A DNA stretch of 64,000 bases, taken from the NCBI GenBank assembly GCA_025531455.1, contig JAMYHL010000007.1, positions 62,001 to 126,000 on the forward strand, in the 5' to 3' direction. This DNA is from Apiotrichum sp. Y4204 (lineage: Eukaryota > Basidiomycota > Tremellomycetes > Trichosporonales > Trichosporonaceae). Of the stretch, positions 41,844 through 53,432 are shown one piece after another (the first letter of the stretch is position 1; the number at the start of each line of letters is the position of its first letter). Made by a program: the position numbers and the translations under genes. The notes beneath the pieces were generated by a model. That model was not told the origin of the DNA. It did not search any database and was given only the letters and a program-made list of their open reading frames with translations.

Positions 41844-44640
41844 ATGGAAACGGCAGCCAGAAAACCCACGCCGTTCGACCCGATAGCTTATCCGCACCTG
41901 GTGGGCGCGCTGCTCGACATTGGGTATCGCGACGTGCTGCACGCCCTGCGCGGCGTGTGCAAAGAGTACAAGCGCCGGGCGGACGCGCGCCTCGTCAAGG
42001 AGATCGAGGTGCCGATGTACATTGACGAGGACCGGTGGGACGACCCGATTGACGGCATCCAGTTTTGCGTATACGACACCGTCGATTCCGCGCGTGCGGG
42101 GTCGCGGCGCGTCGCTCCGCTCATGTCGATGAGCATCTTCAAGTCCCCCGACGAGGTGCCCGATAATGTGCGCGCTGTCCTCTCCGACATTCGCGTTCTG
42201 CGCTTTATCGACGCCAACAATGACGGTTACAGCGAGGGGCCCCCGATATCCCGTAAGGCGGGCAGGCAGCTGGCAGGGCTGTTTGACAGCCTGGGTTCGT
42301 ACCTCACCGGCCTCGAGCGCGTGCACCTACCCTCGCGGAAGTGGGTCGACCGCCTCCCGTTCACGGCCGATGCGCTTGTTCTCAACCCCGGGTTCTACTA
42401 CCATGGTGACGGGGTTGTAAGCCTGCCGCCCGTACCCGCACTGCAGGACGCGTGGAAGCACGTGTATATCTCCGTGGCTCGGCGCTACGGAGTGTGGACG
42501 CCCAAGTGGCGAACGAAGAAGCGCGGCGAGATGCTCGACCGCACTCCTCCTGTGTATCCCGAGTCCGTGAAGCACTTCACTTTTGCGATCAACTGCGGGG
42601 TGTACGACGGCCCACACGGAGCCGAATCGCTCGGGTACTTTTTCAAAAGCACGCTCGACGTGCGTCGGCTGCTCGACCCAGCGACGAAGCTGACTGTGCG
42701 TCTCGATAGTGATGGGAAAATCTTCGGCTACAAACAAGACGAAGACTTTCCCCACCGACAAGGGGACGACAGTGACAGAGACCTCGATGTGGATCCGGAA
42801 GATGTCGAGATGGACGATGGGAACGAGGAGTGGGAGGACGACACGAGCAGCGAGGAGTCTGATTCCGACGAGGATTCCGATGAGGAAGATTCCGATGGCT
42901 GGGAAGATGATGAGGACAATGAAGACGAAGCGGAAGAGGGAGCGAACGGCGATGATGGGGGCAGCAATGGGGGCTTTTCTCACCCAGGCTCCGAGGATGA
43001 AGACACAGACATGTCCTCGGAAGAATCACACCGCTCTCGTGACGGATCCAAGGACCAGCAGACTTTCCGCGACGCGCTTGACAAGTACCTGAAGGAGCAG
43101 GGGCTGAGCGACGCGGAGCGCAAGGGGATTGCGCGGCGCACGACGGTGATTTCGTCGTCTCCTGAGCTGGTCGATGATGATGTGTTCTCGGAGTTCACCC
43201 CCCGTTTCTTGGCCAAAAAGTTTGAGCTCAACATTGTCATCGCGCCCGAGACCACGGCCAAAATGGAGAAACTCGAGGAAGCGTTCCTCGCGCAGACCAA
43301 GGCGTTCACTTCGAGCGGCTCCGTCCCGCTCGTTGGCCCGCTCGAGGGCACGGTGCTGTACATAAAGCCGCAGGATGGGAGAGGCGCCGAGGTGTTTGAG
43401 TAGGTCCGCTATTACGAGCAGCACTGATCCCAGCTTGCCGCTGGACGCTGCGTCGGTGGAGAAAGTGTACAGCCTGGGGGCGCCATCGCCGTTTGGCCGC
43501 GGCCAAGAGCTCATATACGACGCGACGTACCGCGAGGCGCACGAGATCAAGCCGCCACACTTCAGTCTCTCGGGCGACATGCTTGCGCAGGCAGGTGTGC
43601 TGCACACTATACAGAGGACTATGAATACGGGCGCGCTGTACGCGACGGTCGCCAAGTTGAACGTCTATGCTGAGGGCGGATTCTTCAAGCCTCATCGGGA
43701 GTGAGTATCTGACAGGTTGGGACTGTCAAAATTCTTCCCCCAAGCTCACACACCAGCACACCACGCGGCGACAACCACCTCGGGACAATCACCATGTGCC
43801 TTCCTTCGGCATTTACCGGCGGCCAGCTGGTTGTGAAACACGCAGGCAAGATCGAGACGATCGACTGGGCGACGACAGCGGGTGCAGGGGAGGCTGTCGT
43901 GCCGTGGACATTCCTCTACTCTGACTGCGAGCACGAGGTGCTCCCTGTCCGCTCTGGAATGCGGGTGACTGTCGCGTACGACGTGTTTGTCATTCCAAAG
44001 AACGCGCAGACTGTCCCTCACACAACGGCACCCCACAGCCGCGCATCTGACGGCCTGCGGGCGGCGCTCGACGACCCCAGCTTCCTCCCTGATGGCGGGG
44101 TGCTCGCGTTTGGCCTGCAACACGAATACGCCAAGGCGCCGGGGAAGAACTGCGACTTTATGTCAATGCTCAAGGGGGCGGACGCCGCGTGGGCAGCGGC
44201 CATTGCGGGTGCGGGGCTGCAGTACGAGTTTGTGGCAATGTACGACAAGGACGTGACGCCGCGGTATGGCGAGCCGCGCTCGGTGTACGACCACCGCATG
44301 TTTGCTGCGTCACGCACGTTTGACGACTGCGAGGGACAGTACCTCGAGAGCGAGCACATGGAGATCAAGGAGATTCCTGTGAAGAATATCCACTGGATTA
44401 CAGTCCCGGGCGAATGGGGCATGTCGAACCACTACCTCGCGTACAGAAATGATGTGAGTAGCAAGGGTATGGAACCATGGAACGAGCGACTGACGCCAGG
44501 TCTCGACGCAGACTGTGTACGTCACGGTTGGGATTTACGCGTACGTTGGTCCGCCGGGCGCGCGTTGTTCGTTCGGCCCGTCGACGTACGAGGGCGTCGA
44601 GGCCCCGCGCAAGTGGGACGACGACGAGGACGAGGATTAA
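41844..44640 (+). CDS. F-box-like / 2OG-Fe(II) oxygenase fusion protein
   Basis: Exons 41844-43399, 43434-43700, 43757-44453 and 44512-44640 give 882 aa. Residues 1-60 (DPIAYPHLVGALLDIGYRDV, then LHALRGVCKEYKRRAD) match the degenerate F-box-like start common in Trichosporonales, followed by a ~240-residue region. Residues ~310-400 are an Asp/Glu/Ser-rich linker. From ~405 begins a fungal 2OG-Fe(II) oxygenase: LDKYLKEQGLSDAERKG, APSPFGRGQE, LNVYAEGGFFKPHRDTPRG (HxD iron ligands, split by the intron at 43701), CLPSAFTGGQLVVKH, then YSDCEHEVLPVRSGMRVTV with the distal His and the Arg that binds 2-oxoglutarate. The linker and oxygenase start lie in one uninterrupted exon with the F-box part. The first intron is only 34 bp. 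It would hydroxylate a protein or small substrate; the F-box part could link it to Skp1. Two separate genes remain possible if an internal promoter lies near 43010. Confidence 0.78.
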
Positions 44641-45065
44641 GATTGAGCTTGGGCTGGACACGTCGGGTCCGAACAGGCGCTCCGAACAGGCGCTCCGAAC
44701 AGGCGCTCCGAACAGGCGCTCGGAACGGGCGCTGTAGAGATGCACCGGATACTGCGAGTGGAGCGCCATGGCTTCGCGCACGGGCGGGGGCTGTGCCAGC
44801 TGTGCAGAAGCGCGTCACGCGTCGGAAATGATGGCTTTTCGTATTCCCATCCTGCAGGATCGCAGGACTCAACATTCTGGAGCCCTGCAAGTTGTGTTCT
44901 GCACGATGCAGCCACCGCGATATCCATCGCCTCACACCGAAACCAGCACAGGGCATGATTGCATAATATGGATGACTATCTAAACGCGAACAACATTACT
45001 GTGGCACTTCGGCCTCTTTGTTTTTCTCAATCAACGTCAGGATTACCCCCGGATCACTGTCAGTC
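44641..45065. other. Convergent intergenic stretch with a 13-bp tandem repeat
   Basis: Lies between the stops of the fusion gene and the protease-like gene. Only the repeat at 44671-44735 stands out. Confidence 0.45.
44671..44735. repeat. 13-bp tandem repeat GAACAGGCGCTCC x5
   Basis: Copies begin at 44671, 44684, 44697, 44710 and 44723. The first three are identical, the fourth differs in its last base and the fifth in three. The array starts 30 bp after the stop codon of the fusion gene, so it probably lies in that transcript's 3' end. Confidence 0.9.
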
Positions 45066-46912
45066 TTAACCACGGACACAGACGCCATTGATAAGCGCAA
45101 AGCCGCGACGGCAGGCAAGTGCTACGCACGCGCCACGCTGGCAGGTCAGGCGTGTGCGCACAACGCCGGGCAGGGCGGTGCAGCTGCTGTCAGCCATGGA
45201 ATGTTATGGTTTTGAGAAGCACTCACTCGACTCCCGTCGGAACAAGTGTGGTGTTACCGTACGGCTGGGTCGTGCATCCGCCACAGGAAGCTGGTGTCAG
45301 ATCATTCCTATTCCTCCGAGAAAGAAGAAGGGTTTCGGGCGCTCGGGGCGCTCGAAGCGCTCATCCATCACCTACAGAGCTCGGTGGCGGTGTCGATACA
45401 CTCGTAATCGTTTCCTACCGCGCAGGCGGTGAGCGGGGCTGGGCAGAACGTCTCCTCGCGGCGCACAGCTGTTGGGGCGGGAAGTGCGCGGCGGGAGACC
45501 GAGTGCGGCGGCGGCTGGGTCGGCGTCTGGGGCAGCTGCTTGAGGGGGTTGAAGGCAAAGCGCGGTCCCGCCGGCCCGTCCTGGAATGCGAGGTAGACAT
45601 TGAGGAGGAAGGGCTGGCCGAGCACCCAATCGACATCGGTACCGTTCAACCCAGGGTCGTCGAGCACGGTGCCCTGGCAGCGCCCGTTCACGACATCATG
45701 CACGAGGTTCTCGCTGTCGAGGCGGTACTCTGTCTTTCCGAGGCGCCAGGTGGAGACGACACGGCGCCCGTCGCCCGCCCACCGTCGGCGCTGGGTGCAT
45801 GGCCACTCCCACAGCCCCGAGGCCGGGTTCTTCGCCGCGTGCTTGATGCCCTTGTAGAAGTCCTCGACGTACTTGGGGTGGCCGAGGATAAAGTTGGAGG
45901 AGGTGGCGAGCACACCGATATGGTTCTTGACATCACATACCTCGTGACCGTTCACGTTGATTCCATCGATGCGGATGCTCCAGAACAGGGATGGTATGGC
46001 GGGGACCCACTCCTCCGAGCCTGTGATGTAGCGCGGGTCAAAGCCGCCTATGTCGAGCTTGCCGGCGCTGAGCTGGCTGGGCGCGTTGCGGTCAACGGGA
46101 CGGAGGAGTATGCCAAACTTCTTGTCTGCAAACTGCTGCCACACTGGAGTGCTGACATTTTCGAACGGGCGCGAGAGGCCCGCGACGCCCTGTATGCCAA
46201 CGTCGGCGAAGCCGAGGGACGAGTTTGTGCCAAAGAGGACCTCCTGCTGAGGGTACGTCTCGCCGCTGCAAAATGAAACGGTCTCGGTACCGGAGAGGCC
46301 CGTGCCTGAGCCGAAGAGGTAGTCGAGCGACTGCTCGGTGGTGGTAACGTTTGCGGTGGACGAGCGCTTAGGGTCAAAGAGGCGCGAGCGCTGCGCCGCG
46401 CAGTCTGGCCCGGCGCAGTTCTTCGAGAGCACAAAGAGGTCGGGCGACGCCGTGTCCAGCAGCAATGAGAGTTTCTGGCCGGGGGTTCTGCGGTCAGAGA
46501 GTGTTCGCTTGATATGTAGATCCATAGACTCACCCCAGCTCGACGTCGACGGTGTAGTAGATGAAGTTTGTGGTTTTGGTGCTGGTGCTGCGCGTCAGTG
46601 GCACTGTGGCGGCTGAGCTCTCGACCCTCGGCCGACTCACGAAGCCCGCTTCCCGTTGCGGTTGCGGAATGAGCGGATAATCTCCCACCAGGCCCACGCC
46701 GCGTTGCCGAGGAGCCCGTTGTTGATCTTCTGCGGCGCCGTGCGGGCGCCGAGGGTCGTGGTGGTGAGTGCGCGCGGGGAGAGAATGTGGGCTGGGCCGT
46801 TGGGCGCCGAGTCGGCGGCGCGGAGGGCGAGGGCGTTGCCAAACCCGCTGCCGGGGCCGGTGAGGCCTGCCAGCGCGGGGAGCGCAAAGACAAGGAGGGA
46901 GAGGAGGAACAT
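45066..46912 (-). CDS. Secreted aspartic-protease-like protein (likely inactive) with CPL1-like Cys-rich tail
   Basis: Exons 46641-46912, 46534-46587, 45376-46487, 45227-45290 and 45066-45183 (minus strand) give 539 aa. A signal peptide (MFLLSLLVFALPALA) and a ~75-residue propeptide-like region precede a pepsin-fold domain beginning YYTVDVELGTPGQ. The first catalytic motif is LLLDTASPDLFVL (Asp120, DTA instead of DTG). The second lobe reads GVLATSSNFILG at residue ~303, where DTGSS is expected, so the second Asp is Ala. The tail, rebuilt over two introns, is Cys-rich: CPAPLTACAV, YECIDTATELSSCGGC, CTALPG and GFALINGVCVRG, matching the basidiomycete CPL1/PriA-type pattern. Secreted pseudo-protease or binding protein is the best reading. 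A TATA box lies 43 bp before the ATG. Confidence 0.83.
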
Positions 46913-48337
46913 GAGGGGATGGGTGGTGGAGAGGAGAGGATGTTTACAGGATTCCTTATATGCTCGATCACGATGACTCGCGGTCGCGGGTGGGATGCCC
47001 GAGCGTACGCCGGAGCTTGCTGATCGGGGACGAAAGAGGAAATGGGGGGAAGATTGAGGATGCACTTTGCCGTTTGCTTGGCCTTGCTCGCTCCCTTGCC
47101 CAGGCTGTCGCTGCTCGTGATGGCGAGGGGCGAAGTCGCGGGCGGTGGACTTGGGATCGGGAACGAGGCGCTGATGCGAGAATGGCTGAAGATAGTTGGC
47201 CATCCAGATCTCCCATCCTGGATATGTACCAGAGGGTGTACTGCTTGATGTGTGACAGGTGTGTGCGCTGTGTACATCACACACTGCATCCTTCACATTC
47301 TCGACGGACACACACAATACAGCACCCGACGGCTGATGGAGTGGCGACGACGAGAACAATGGCGAGGACAGTGAGGCGTGCCCGTCCACATCCTTCTTTC
47401 GAGGCGGTGCCATTCGCGTCCTCGGCTCCATCTCCAATCCCATTTCCGTTCTCTTATCAGCGGCCTCACCTCCCATCCGGTTGTGATGAGAGAGCGATGC
47501 TGCGCACGGCGATGCGGGCGCTCTCTCCTCCATCCATTTCAGCATCCTCGGAGCTTGTCGTGGCAGATCAGAGACCAGAGAGTGATGGAGGTTATGATAT
47601 CCCTTGCTGTGCGGAGTGATCCTTTTGATACTTGCACTCGTAGCTGCTGTTGCGCCGGGCTCCGGGCTCCGAGGTCGTCCCACGTTTGCAGGCTTCTCGA
47701 TGTTGTCTGGTCCGTGCTCACCGTCAAGGGTCGCGAAGGAATATTGAATGATTGAATGAGGGATGGGGAAGGGGGACGGCGGGGGTGCAGGGCTTGGCCA
47801 AGGAGATGGGAATATGGGGATGCGCGAAGCTGTGACAGTACTCGCTGTCAATGTTACTGTGCTCGCCACGGATGGGAGTGTGGGAGATGTTACACTCGCA
47901 TCACCTCGACGATCGCTCCGCCTTGTTCTCTTCTCATGCAAACCATTGTCATTCTCCTTCTGCTCTCCATCCTCTATCCATCACTGCTCCTCTGTCTCTC
48001 GCGCTCTGCACTGGGCACTCCCCGCTTCGCTCTGAGACCGTGTGGCCACCGAGTCCCCTCGTACTCCGCTCGCCCCGGCACAGCATCCTGTCTCATCAAT
48101 CGAGCGCATGTGCTTTGTCCGTCCACGTTCCCACATCCAGCACCGCGTACCTGCACTCGCTCCCTCGTGCTCTGTGTCTGAAGCATTCGAAGCGCTCGAC
48201 GTACTCGCCATTTGAAGCGTCCAACACAATTACCGCCTCTCTCACCATCGTTCTCTTCCTCATCGCCGACCGACTACACACAATCATACAGTATTTGCCA
48301 ACTGCCACACAACTCCACATATCAGCCCCACTGCACA
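46913..48337. other. Divergent promoter, protease-like / single-span membrane protein
   Basis: 1.4 kb. An in-frame open stretch extends the protease frame upstream to 47941 but crosses the TATA box and would bury the signal peptide, so it is not coding. The last 400 bp before 48338 are pyrimidine-rich. Confidence 0.45.
46955..46960 (-). promoter_or_regulatory. TATA box (TATAAG) of the protease-like gene
   Basis: Minus-strand TATAAGG, 43 bp before the ATG at 46912. Confidence 0.5.
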
Positions 48338-50650
48338 ATGTCGCTCCTCGCGCGGGCGGCCATACTGCAGCCGAACATAACAGCCGCCGAGCCCATCACC
48401 TTTACCCCGAACCTCAAGCACAACTGGACCGAGGAGAGCCTGTGCGCGTACCTCCAGTTCTCGCCAGACTCGGAGCTCGCCACACCCGACGAGTATCGCT
48501 GGGAGACGGTGTTCCCAAATCAACAATACACCCGGGGGGCCGTTGGACAGGGCAAAGGGTACCACGTCACGAACGCCGAGCAGAGCCAGAAGCTGAACGG
48601 CAACGGCACAGGCGTCGTCGGTCTCCTCACCCCGTTTATCGGAACAGGCCTTTCGTTCGACGGCGTGTACGCGACGAAGTTCACTGCCGCGCTTCCACCC
48701 GTGTTCAAGATCGACTCGAGCGGCCTCCAGAACGCATCCGCCTCCACTGGCGGCAACCTCAACACGGCCAACTTCTCCCTCCCGTGGGGTGCGCACATCG
48801 GCGTGCTCACCACCGTCAATGGCGTCCTCCAGGTCATATCAGCTACCTGGGAGCTGGGTCTCCAGACTGAAGTGTGAGTATTGAACGCGGAGAGGACAAT
48901 GGGAATGCGGGGGATGGAGTGCTTCGGAATCCATTCCCTGTCGTCTCTTTGTGGCTGCCGTGTCCTCACCTGGTAGCGGCCAATGTCTTACTACTGCTGT
49001 GTGTCATGAAGAATGTCTCACCACGACAACCCAATGTCATGTAACGTCCTTGGACGCTAACTCCAGCTCCACATGGGCAGAGGTCCCTTACTTTACCATG
49101 CCGTTCGTCTCGGATGGAGCGGTCAACCCGTCCATGGAGCTCGGGAACGGCGCATACGGCAACACGACCTTCTGGAACATCAAGGACAGTATTGGAAGTG
49201 AGTACCGACATTCCGGCGCCGGCTTACCCCAGATCCCCCCGTCAACCACACATACCTGCGCGGTAACAACATGGACAGCGTGCTGTTCAATGTTGCTCCC
49301 AACACGACTCTCATGGCGGTGCGCGGGCTCATGGGCCCCGAGTTCGGATTCGGCTCTTTCCTCATCGACCCGCTCCCGCCAGGTTGGCCGGCGTCCGAGG
49401 AGCTCGCGATGAACACGTTTTTCGCCACAAACGCATGGTACCACACAAACAGCACACTCTTCCTCGTCACCCTCGACCCGACCAAGAAATACCAGTGTCT
49501 CATCCAAGCGGCCGGCGAGGGCGCCCACACATCGATCACGGGCCTCGGTCTTGAAACGGTCACCTTTTATTCCTCCAAGCGGTGAGTGGAATCCAAGTGA
49601 CACAGCGTGTGTGCACCACACAACGCTACTCCAAGACATGTCTCAGTCCCAGACACTGACCCCAGCAACCCGGACTGGTCGGGGCTCGTAGGCACGTCGA
49701 GCCTGCAGAAGCCGCCGCAGGGCACGCCGCCCGGTTCCACCACGACCTCGTCAAACAGGAGCGGTGTAATTGCGGGCGCCGTCGTGAGTCCCAGAGCCGT
49801 GACAACTCCCTCACGTCAGATCGGCGGCGTCAGTGGCCTGCTAATGATCCTTGCCGCGGTCGGGCTGTTTGTGTGGAGCATGAGGCGGCGCGTGCGGCGC
49901 CCCGGCCCCGCGGGTCCAGGAATCCTCGACGAGAATGATGGGGAGGGCGAGTCGGCGGAACCCCATACCTCAACGGGACAGTTCATTGTCTCGCCCCTTC
50001 AGATGAGCGAGACGACGCCTGTCCAAGACGCCAAGATGCGCGAGCGTGATCACCAGTGAGTCCCGTACCAAGAAAACTGGCAATCCAATACGCCCCTGCA
50101 GCCTCCAACTCACCCCAGGTCCCGCAGCTCAAGCGGAAACATAAACCTCATCACCGAGTTTGCGCTCACGGACCCGGATACGGGAAGCAGCCCGACGACG
50201 AGTCGCCAGAATAGCCGCCACGACGCGGTTTCCATTCCGATAGTGCAGGCATCCGACGGGGGCCGGTACGTGCACATGATCCCGCCACAGTACGACCCAC
50301 GGTGGCGCGACAGCGCCGAGAGCGGCGCCAGCGACATCTCGGCCGGTCTCACGGGTTCGGCAAGCATGTTGCCCCCGGCACAGCGCAACATGGCGCGCAA
50401 GAGCGTGAGCGCGGCCACGACCGAGGGCGTGCGCGACGTCCCTGCGCATGTCCTTGCGCCTGCGCATAACGAACACGACGAGGTGCTCTTCACCCCTGTT
50501 CCCCTCGACGCGACGCCGCGTGGCATCCCGCTCCAGCTCCACAACCCCCACGATCCGCGCCGTACCTCGACAGTGTCGTCGATGAGCTCTGGTGGGGCGA
50601 CAATGCGCCACAGCCACAGCATGAGCACCGACCGCACCGAATACCGCTAA
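48338..50650 (+). CDS. Large single-span membrane protein with a Trp/Gly-rich ectodomain
   Basis: Exons 48338-48873, 49067-49197, 49233-49581, 49666-49783, 49820-50055 and 50119-50650 give 633 aa. The first ~340 residues form a beta-rich ectodomain in two similar-looking halves (FDGVYATKFTAALPP and LFNVAPNTTLMAVRG) with many N-glycosylation sites. After a short Pro/Ser stalk, one span (GAVIGGVSGLLMILAAVGLF) is formed only when a 36-nt intron (49784-49819) is removed; it ends SMRRRVRR. The ~240-residue cytosolic tail is Ser/Thr/Pro-rich. No clear signal peptide follows the ATG; an upstream ATG at 48212 in the same frame would add 42 residues. Related basidiomycete proteins are uncharacterised; a surface receptor or carbohydrate-binding role is inference. 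Confidence 0.75.
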
Positions 50651-51388
50651 GTGTGTGGTTGAGAAGCCTGTGATATTCGTTGGACAAATCAATGGGAGAC
50701 ACATCCCTGGAGCTTTATACCTATCTAGAACTAGGCCATCCAGATCAAATCGACACCCCCCGCTTTATTATGCTTTGTAGAATTAGTGCTCTGATTAACG
50801 ACGATGCACCCTGTCATGACGTCAGTCGGAATCCGGTCCGGCGCGCCGTGCGATCGAGATGAGGTCGAGAACGTGTGAAGCAAGGGATGGTGATGTTCTT
50901 CGGGACGCTGTTCTTACGTTCATATCTCTGTGCCTTGTTACGTTCTCCGCAAGTCAGCCATGCATTCTGCTTCCCACAGATTCAGGCGCGCGACGCCCGT
51001 CGCGGCAACTGTGAGATGAAAGGGTCTGCCCGTTCAGCTCCACGGTCTCCGCTACCTTGTTCATCAATGCCGCGGAGTGTGAGCAGTCACATGATGTAGC
51101 GGCAGGGCAGGCAATCTCCCGTCCGTCCTGCTCTGCAGCGCGGAAGAGGATCGAGATCGAGATCTGCACAAAGGCAAGCTTTGCAAGCTTTTCTTTGCTT
51201 CGTGTTCTAGAACGCAGAAAGAGTAACCCGCGGAGTAACGAACCGAGACGATGCATTTCCTACGATCCTTCGTTGTTCCTACGAGATTACGATTCTACGA
51301 CCATTGTCCAATTGTCCAATATACTGTACCCGCTCCGCACCTTGGGTCATTGTCCTCTTTCCTTTCATTGTCCATGATCCGCTTCAGC
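50651..51388. other. Convergent intergenic stretch
   Basis: Lies between the stops of the membrane protein and the lectin. No gene, repeat or RNA was recognised. Confidence 0.4.
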
Positions 51389-52179
51389 TCACACCCTGCA
51401 AGTGTGGTAGAAGCAGAAGCCGGGGTAGAAGTTTTGGTTGGGGTTGTTCGAGTTGCACGGGTAGAGCTGGAGCGGCGTGCCGGCTGCGCGCGAGCCGCCC
51501 GTAATGTCGAGACAGAGGTCTGGCGTGAGCGCGACTTTCACAGGGAATGGATGGGAAAAAGTGAAAAGAAAAACTCACAGCCGTCGGTGCGCCCGTCGTT
51601 GAGGATGAACTCGCCAGAGTTTGAGTCGTACCACGTCTGGCTGAGCGAGCCGTCGCAGCGGCGGAGACGGGGACGCGAGCCGGTGCACGGCTCTGCGGGG
51701 TCAGTTCCGTGCTCTGATTGCCGCTCCTCAGCACTCACTCTTGCCGGCGTCGAGACAGAGGTCGATACCAGCGAGCTTGAGCGGGCCGCTCTCCGAGTTC
51801 TGCAGCGACCACTGCTGCCCCGGGCGGCCATTACACTTGTTGCTATTGTCAGCCTCATTCTTTTTATTTCTCCTCACATGGTGAGCTCGGCATTCGGGCG
51901 GGGCTTGTGGGCGCGCACGTCGACACACCAGTCGTACTGCGGCGAGCCGCCGGGTGTCTGGATCCAGAGCGGGGTCGACTCGATCGGGCCAGAGTGGACT
52001 GGGAGAGGGCCCGTCGGCTGGGGCGGGACGTAGCCGACGCCCGATGGCTCGACGGGGCGATTGGCCGAGGTGGGGAAGAACGAGGGCGGGGGCGGGGGCG
52101 GCTGGACCGGAGTCGGGGTGGGGCGGCGGGGTTCCGCGAGGGCCGGGAGGGCGAGGAGGAGGAGAGGGAGGAGGTGCAT
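51389..52179 (-). CDS. Secreted ricin-B-type (beta-trefoil) lectin with Pro-rich N-terminus
   Basis: Exons 51878-52179, 51739-51842, 51579-51692 and 51389-51519 (minus strand) give 216 aa. A signal peptide (MHLLPLLLLALPALA) is followed by a ~55-residue Pro-rich linker (PTPVQPPPPPPSF). The single trefoil domain shows the repeated QxW-type pattern: CNGRPGQQWSLQ, then CDGSLSQTWYD and a degenerate third PNQNFYP, with the sugar-site strand LCLDITGGSRAAGTPLQLY. It ends CFYHTCRV. Six or more cysteines suggest disulphides. It should bind galactose-type or other glycans outside the cell; no catalytic partner domain is attached. Splice sites were fixed by trefoil continuity; the first intron is 35 bp. 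Confidence 0.82.
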
Positions 52180-53432
52180 CGTGTCTGTAGGTGATGAGTG
52201 GAGAGAGTAGTGACAGTGGTGAGAGAGGAGGGATAGAAGGTTGGGTTATATATCGAGCAGTTCGAGCGGTCCTCGCGCCTTTATGCGCTGGCTATCTCTC
52301 TTCCCGGGTGGTTGTCTGTGCATATCCTTTGTGCCCACTTGGCCACTTGGCCACTCTGCTTTGCTCTCTCTCTTTGGGATCCTTGGTCCTTGGCTCCACT
52401 CTCAAATGGTCATGTGCTGAAAGGAGCGGAAGGACTGGGCTACCTGGGGAGGGGGCCAATTGACGACAACAGAAGCAACCAAAGGTCAAGCGGCGAACGG
52501 CGGGGGTCCAAGCGCAGAGAAAAGAAACAATCGTTTATTGATAATGGGCAGCTGGGCATGCCAGCATCCGCGCTATCTCTATTCTTCACTTCTTGCCGCG
52601 CTTCTCGCGCTTCTCGCTCTGTTCCAGTTTCCTTGGCGGCCCGATAATGGGCATCCACAAGCTGTGCGGAAAGGCAGCAGCCAGACGCCACCGACGTTAT
52701 TCGCGTTATCCAATATTCCACCACGGGGGCTCGAGCACAGTGGCTCGACGCACGACGCTCGAGGGTATAAGCATTGTTCTCGTAGCTCGTTGGCTTGCTA
52801 CGTGACGATGGTCACCCGTGCCCCGTTGCCAAAGGGTAGTACTATAGTGTGCAGTGTAACGTACTACCTATTGCTGGACGCCACCCGGCCCGCTGGTGGA
52901 GTTATGGTGCGTCGATCTGGCGAGCATAAAGAGCATGAGCACGACTCTCGAGTCAGCTGTCTGGGAGATTATGGCAGCGGCAGTGGGGGTGTGGTATCCT
53001 GGAATCCCTTTTCTTCTAGACTTCTGGTGTCTGCTGACTTGTTTCTTCACTCCACTACTCCCAGCCCGCCCTGATCCAGATACATCCCATTTCTCTTGGC
53101 ATTGCTTCTTGGCCCCTGACGGTAAAAAGCGGCTGGCCTAAGTGGAGAGAGACGGAAGGGATCAAGAGAGAAAAGGAGGGATGGAGAGGAATGAAGAGCA
53201 GATAAAGAGAACATGAGAACACGCCAGTGGGATTCGGCCGAGTCGGGTTTGTTCTCTTGTTCGGCGACCGGCACTTGATTCCTAGAGCCCGGCACTGTCC
53301 GCCATTATCTGTCCCGCTAGGACCGCGCAGCTGTGGGCGCGAGCACGTGTGTTACATGTACTGTACATAGAGCTACAATCCTGACAACGACCGCAAGACG
53401 CGATCGGCAGCCTACGGTCCATTTCAAGTGTC
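52180..53432. other. Intergenic; promoter of the lectin gene and 3' side of the regulator
   Basis: 1.25 kb with several overlapping open frames but no recognisable product. It holds the lectin TATA box at 52246-52252. Confidence 0.4.
52246..52252 (-). promoter_or_regulatory. TATA box (TATATAA) of the lectin gene
   Basis: Minus-strand TATATAA, about 67 bp before the ATG at 52179. Confidence 0.5.

Noticed and set aside
46913..47941. Open frame extending the protease-like gene about 340 codons upstream
   Set aside because: It would bury the signal peptide at 46912, crosses a TATA box and is low-complexity Ser/Pro text without a recognisable domain.
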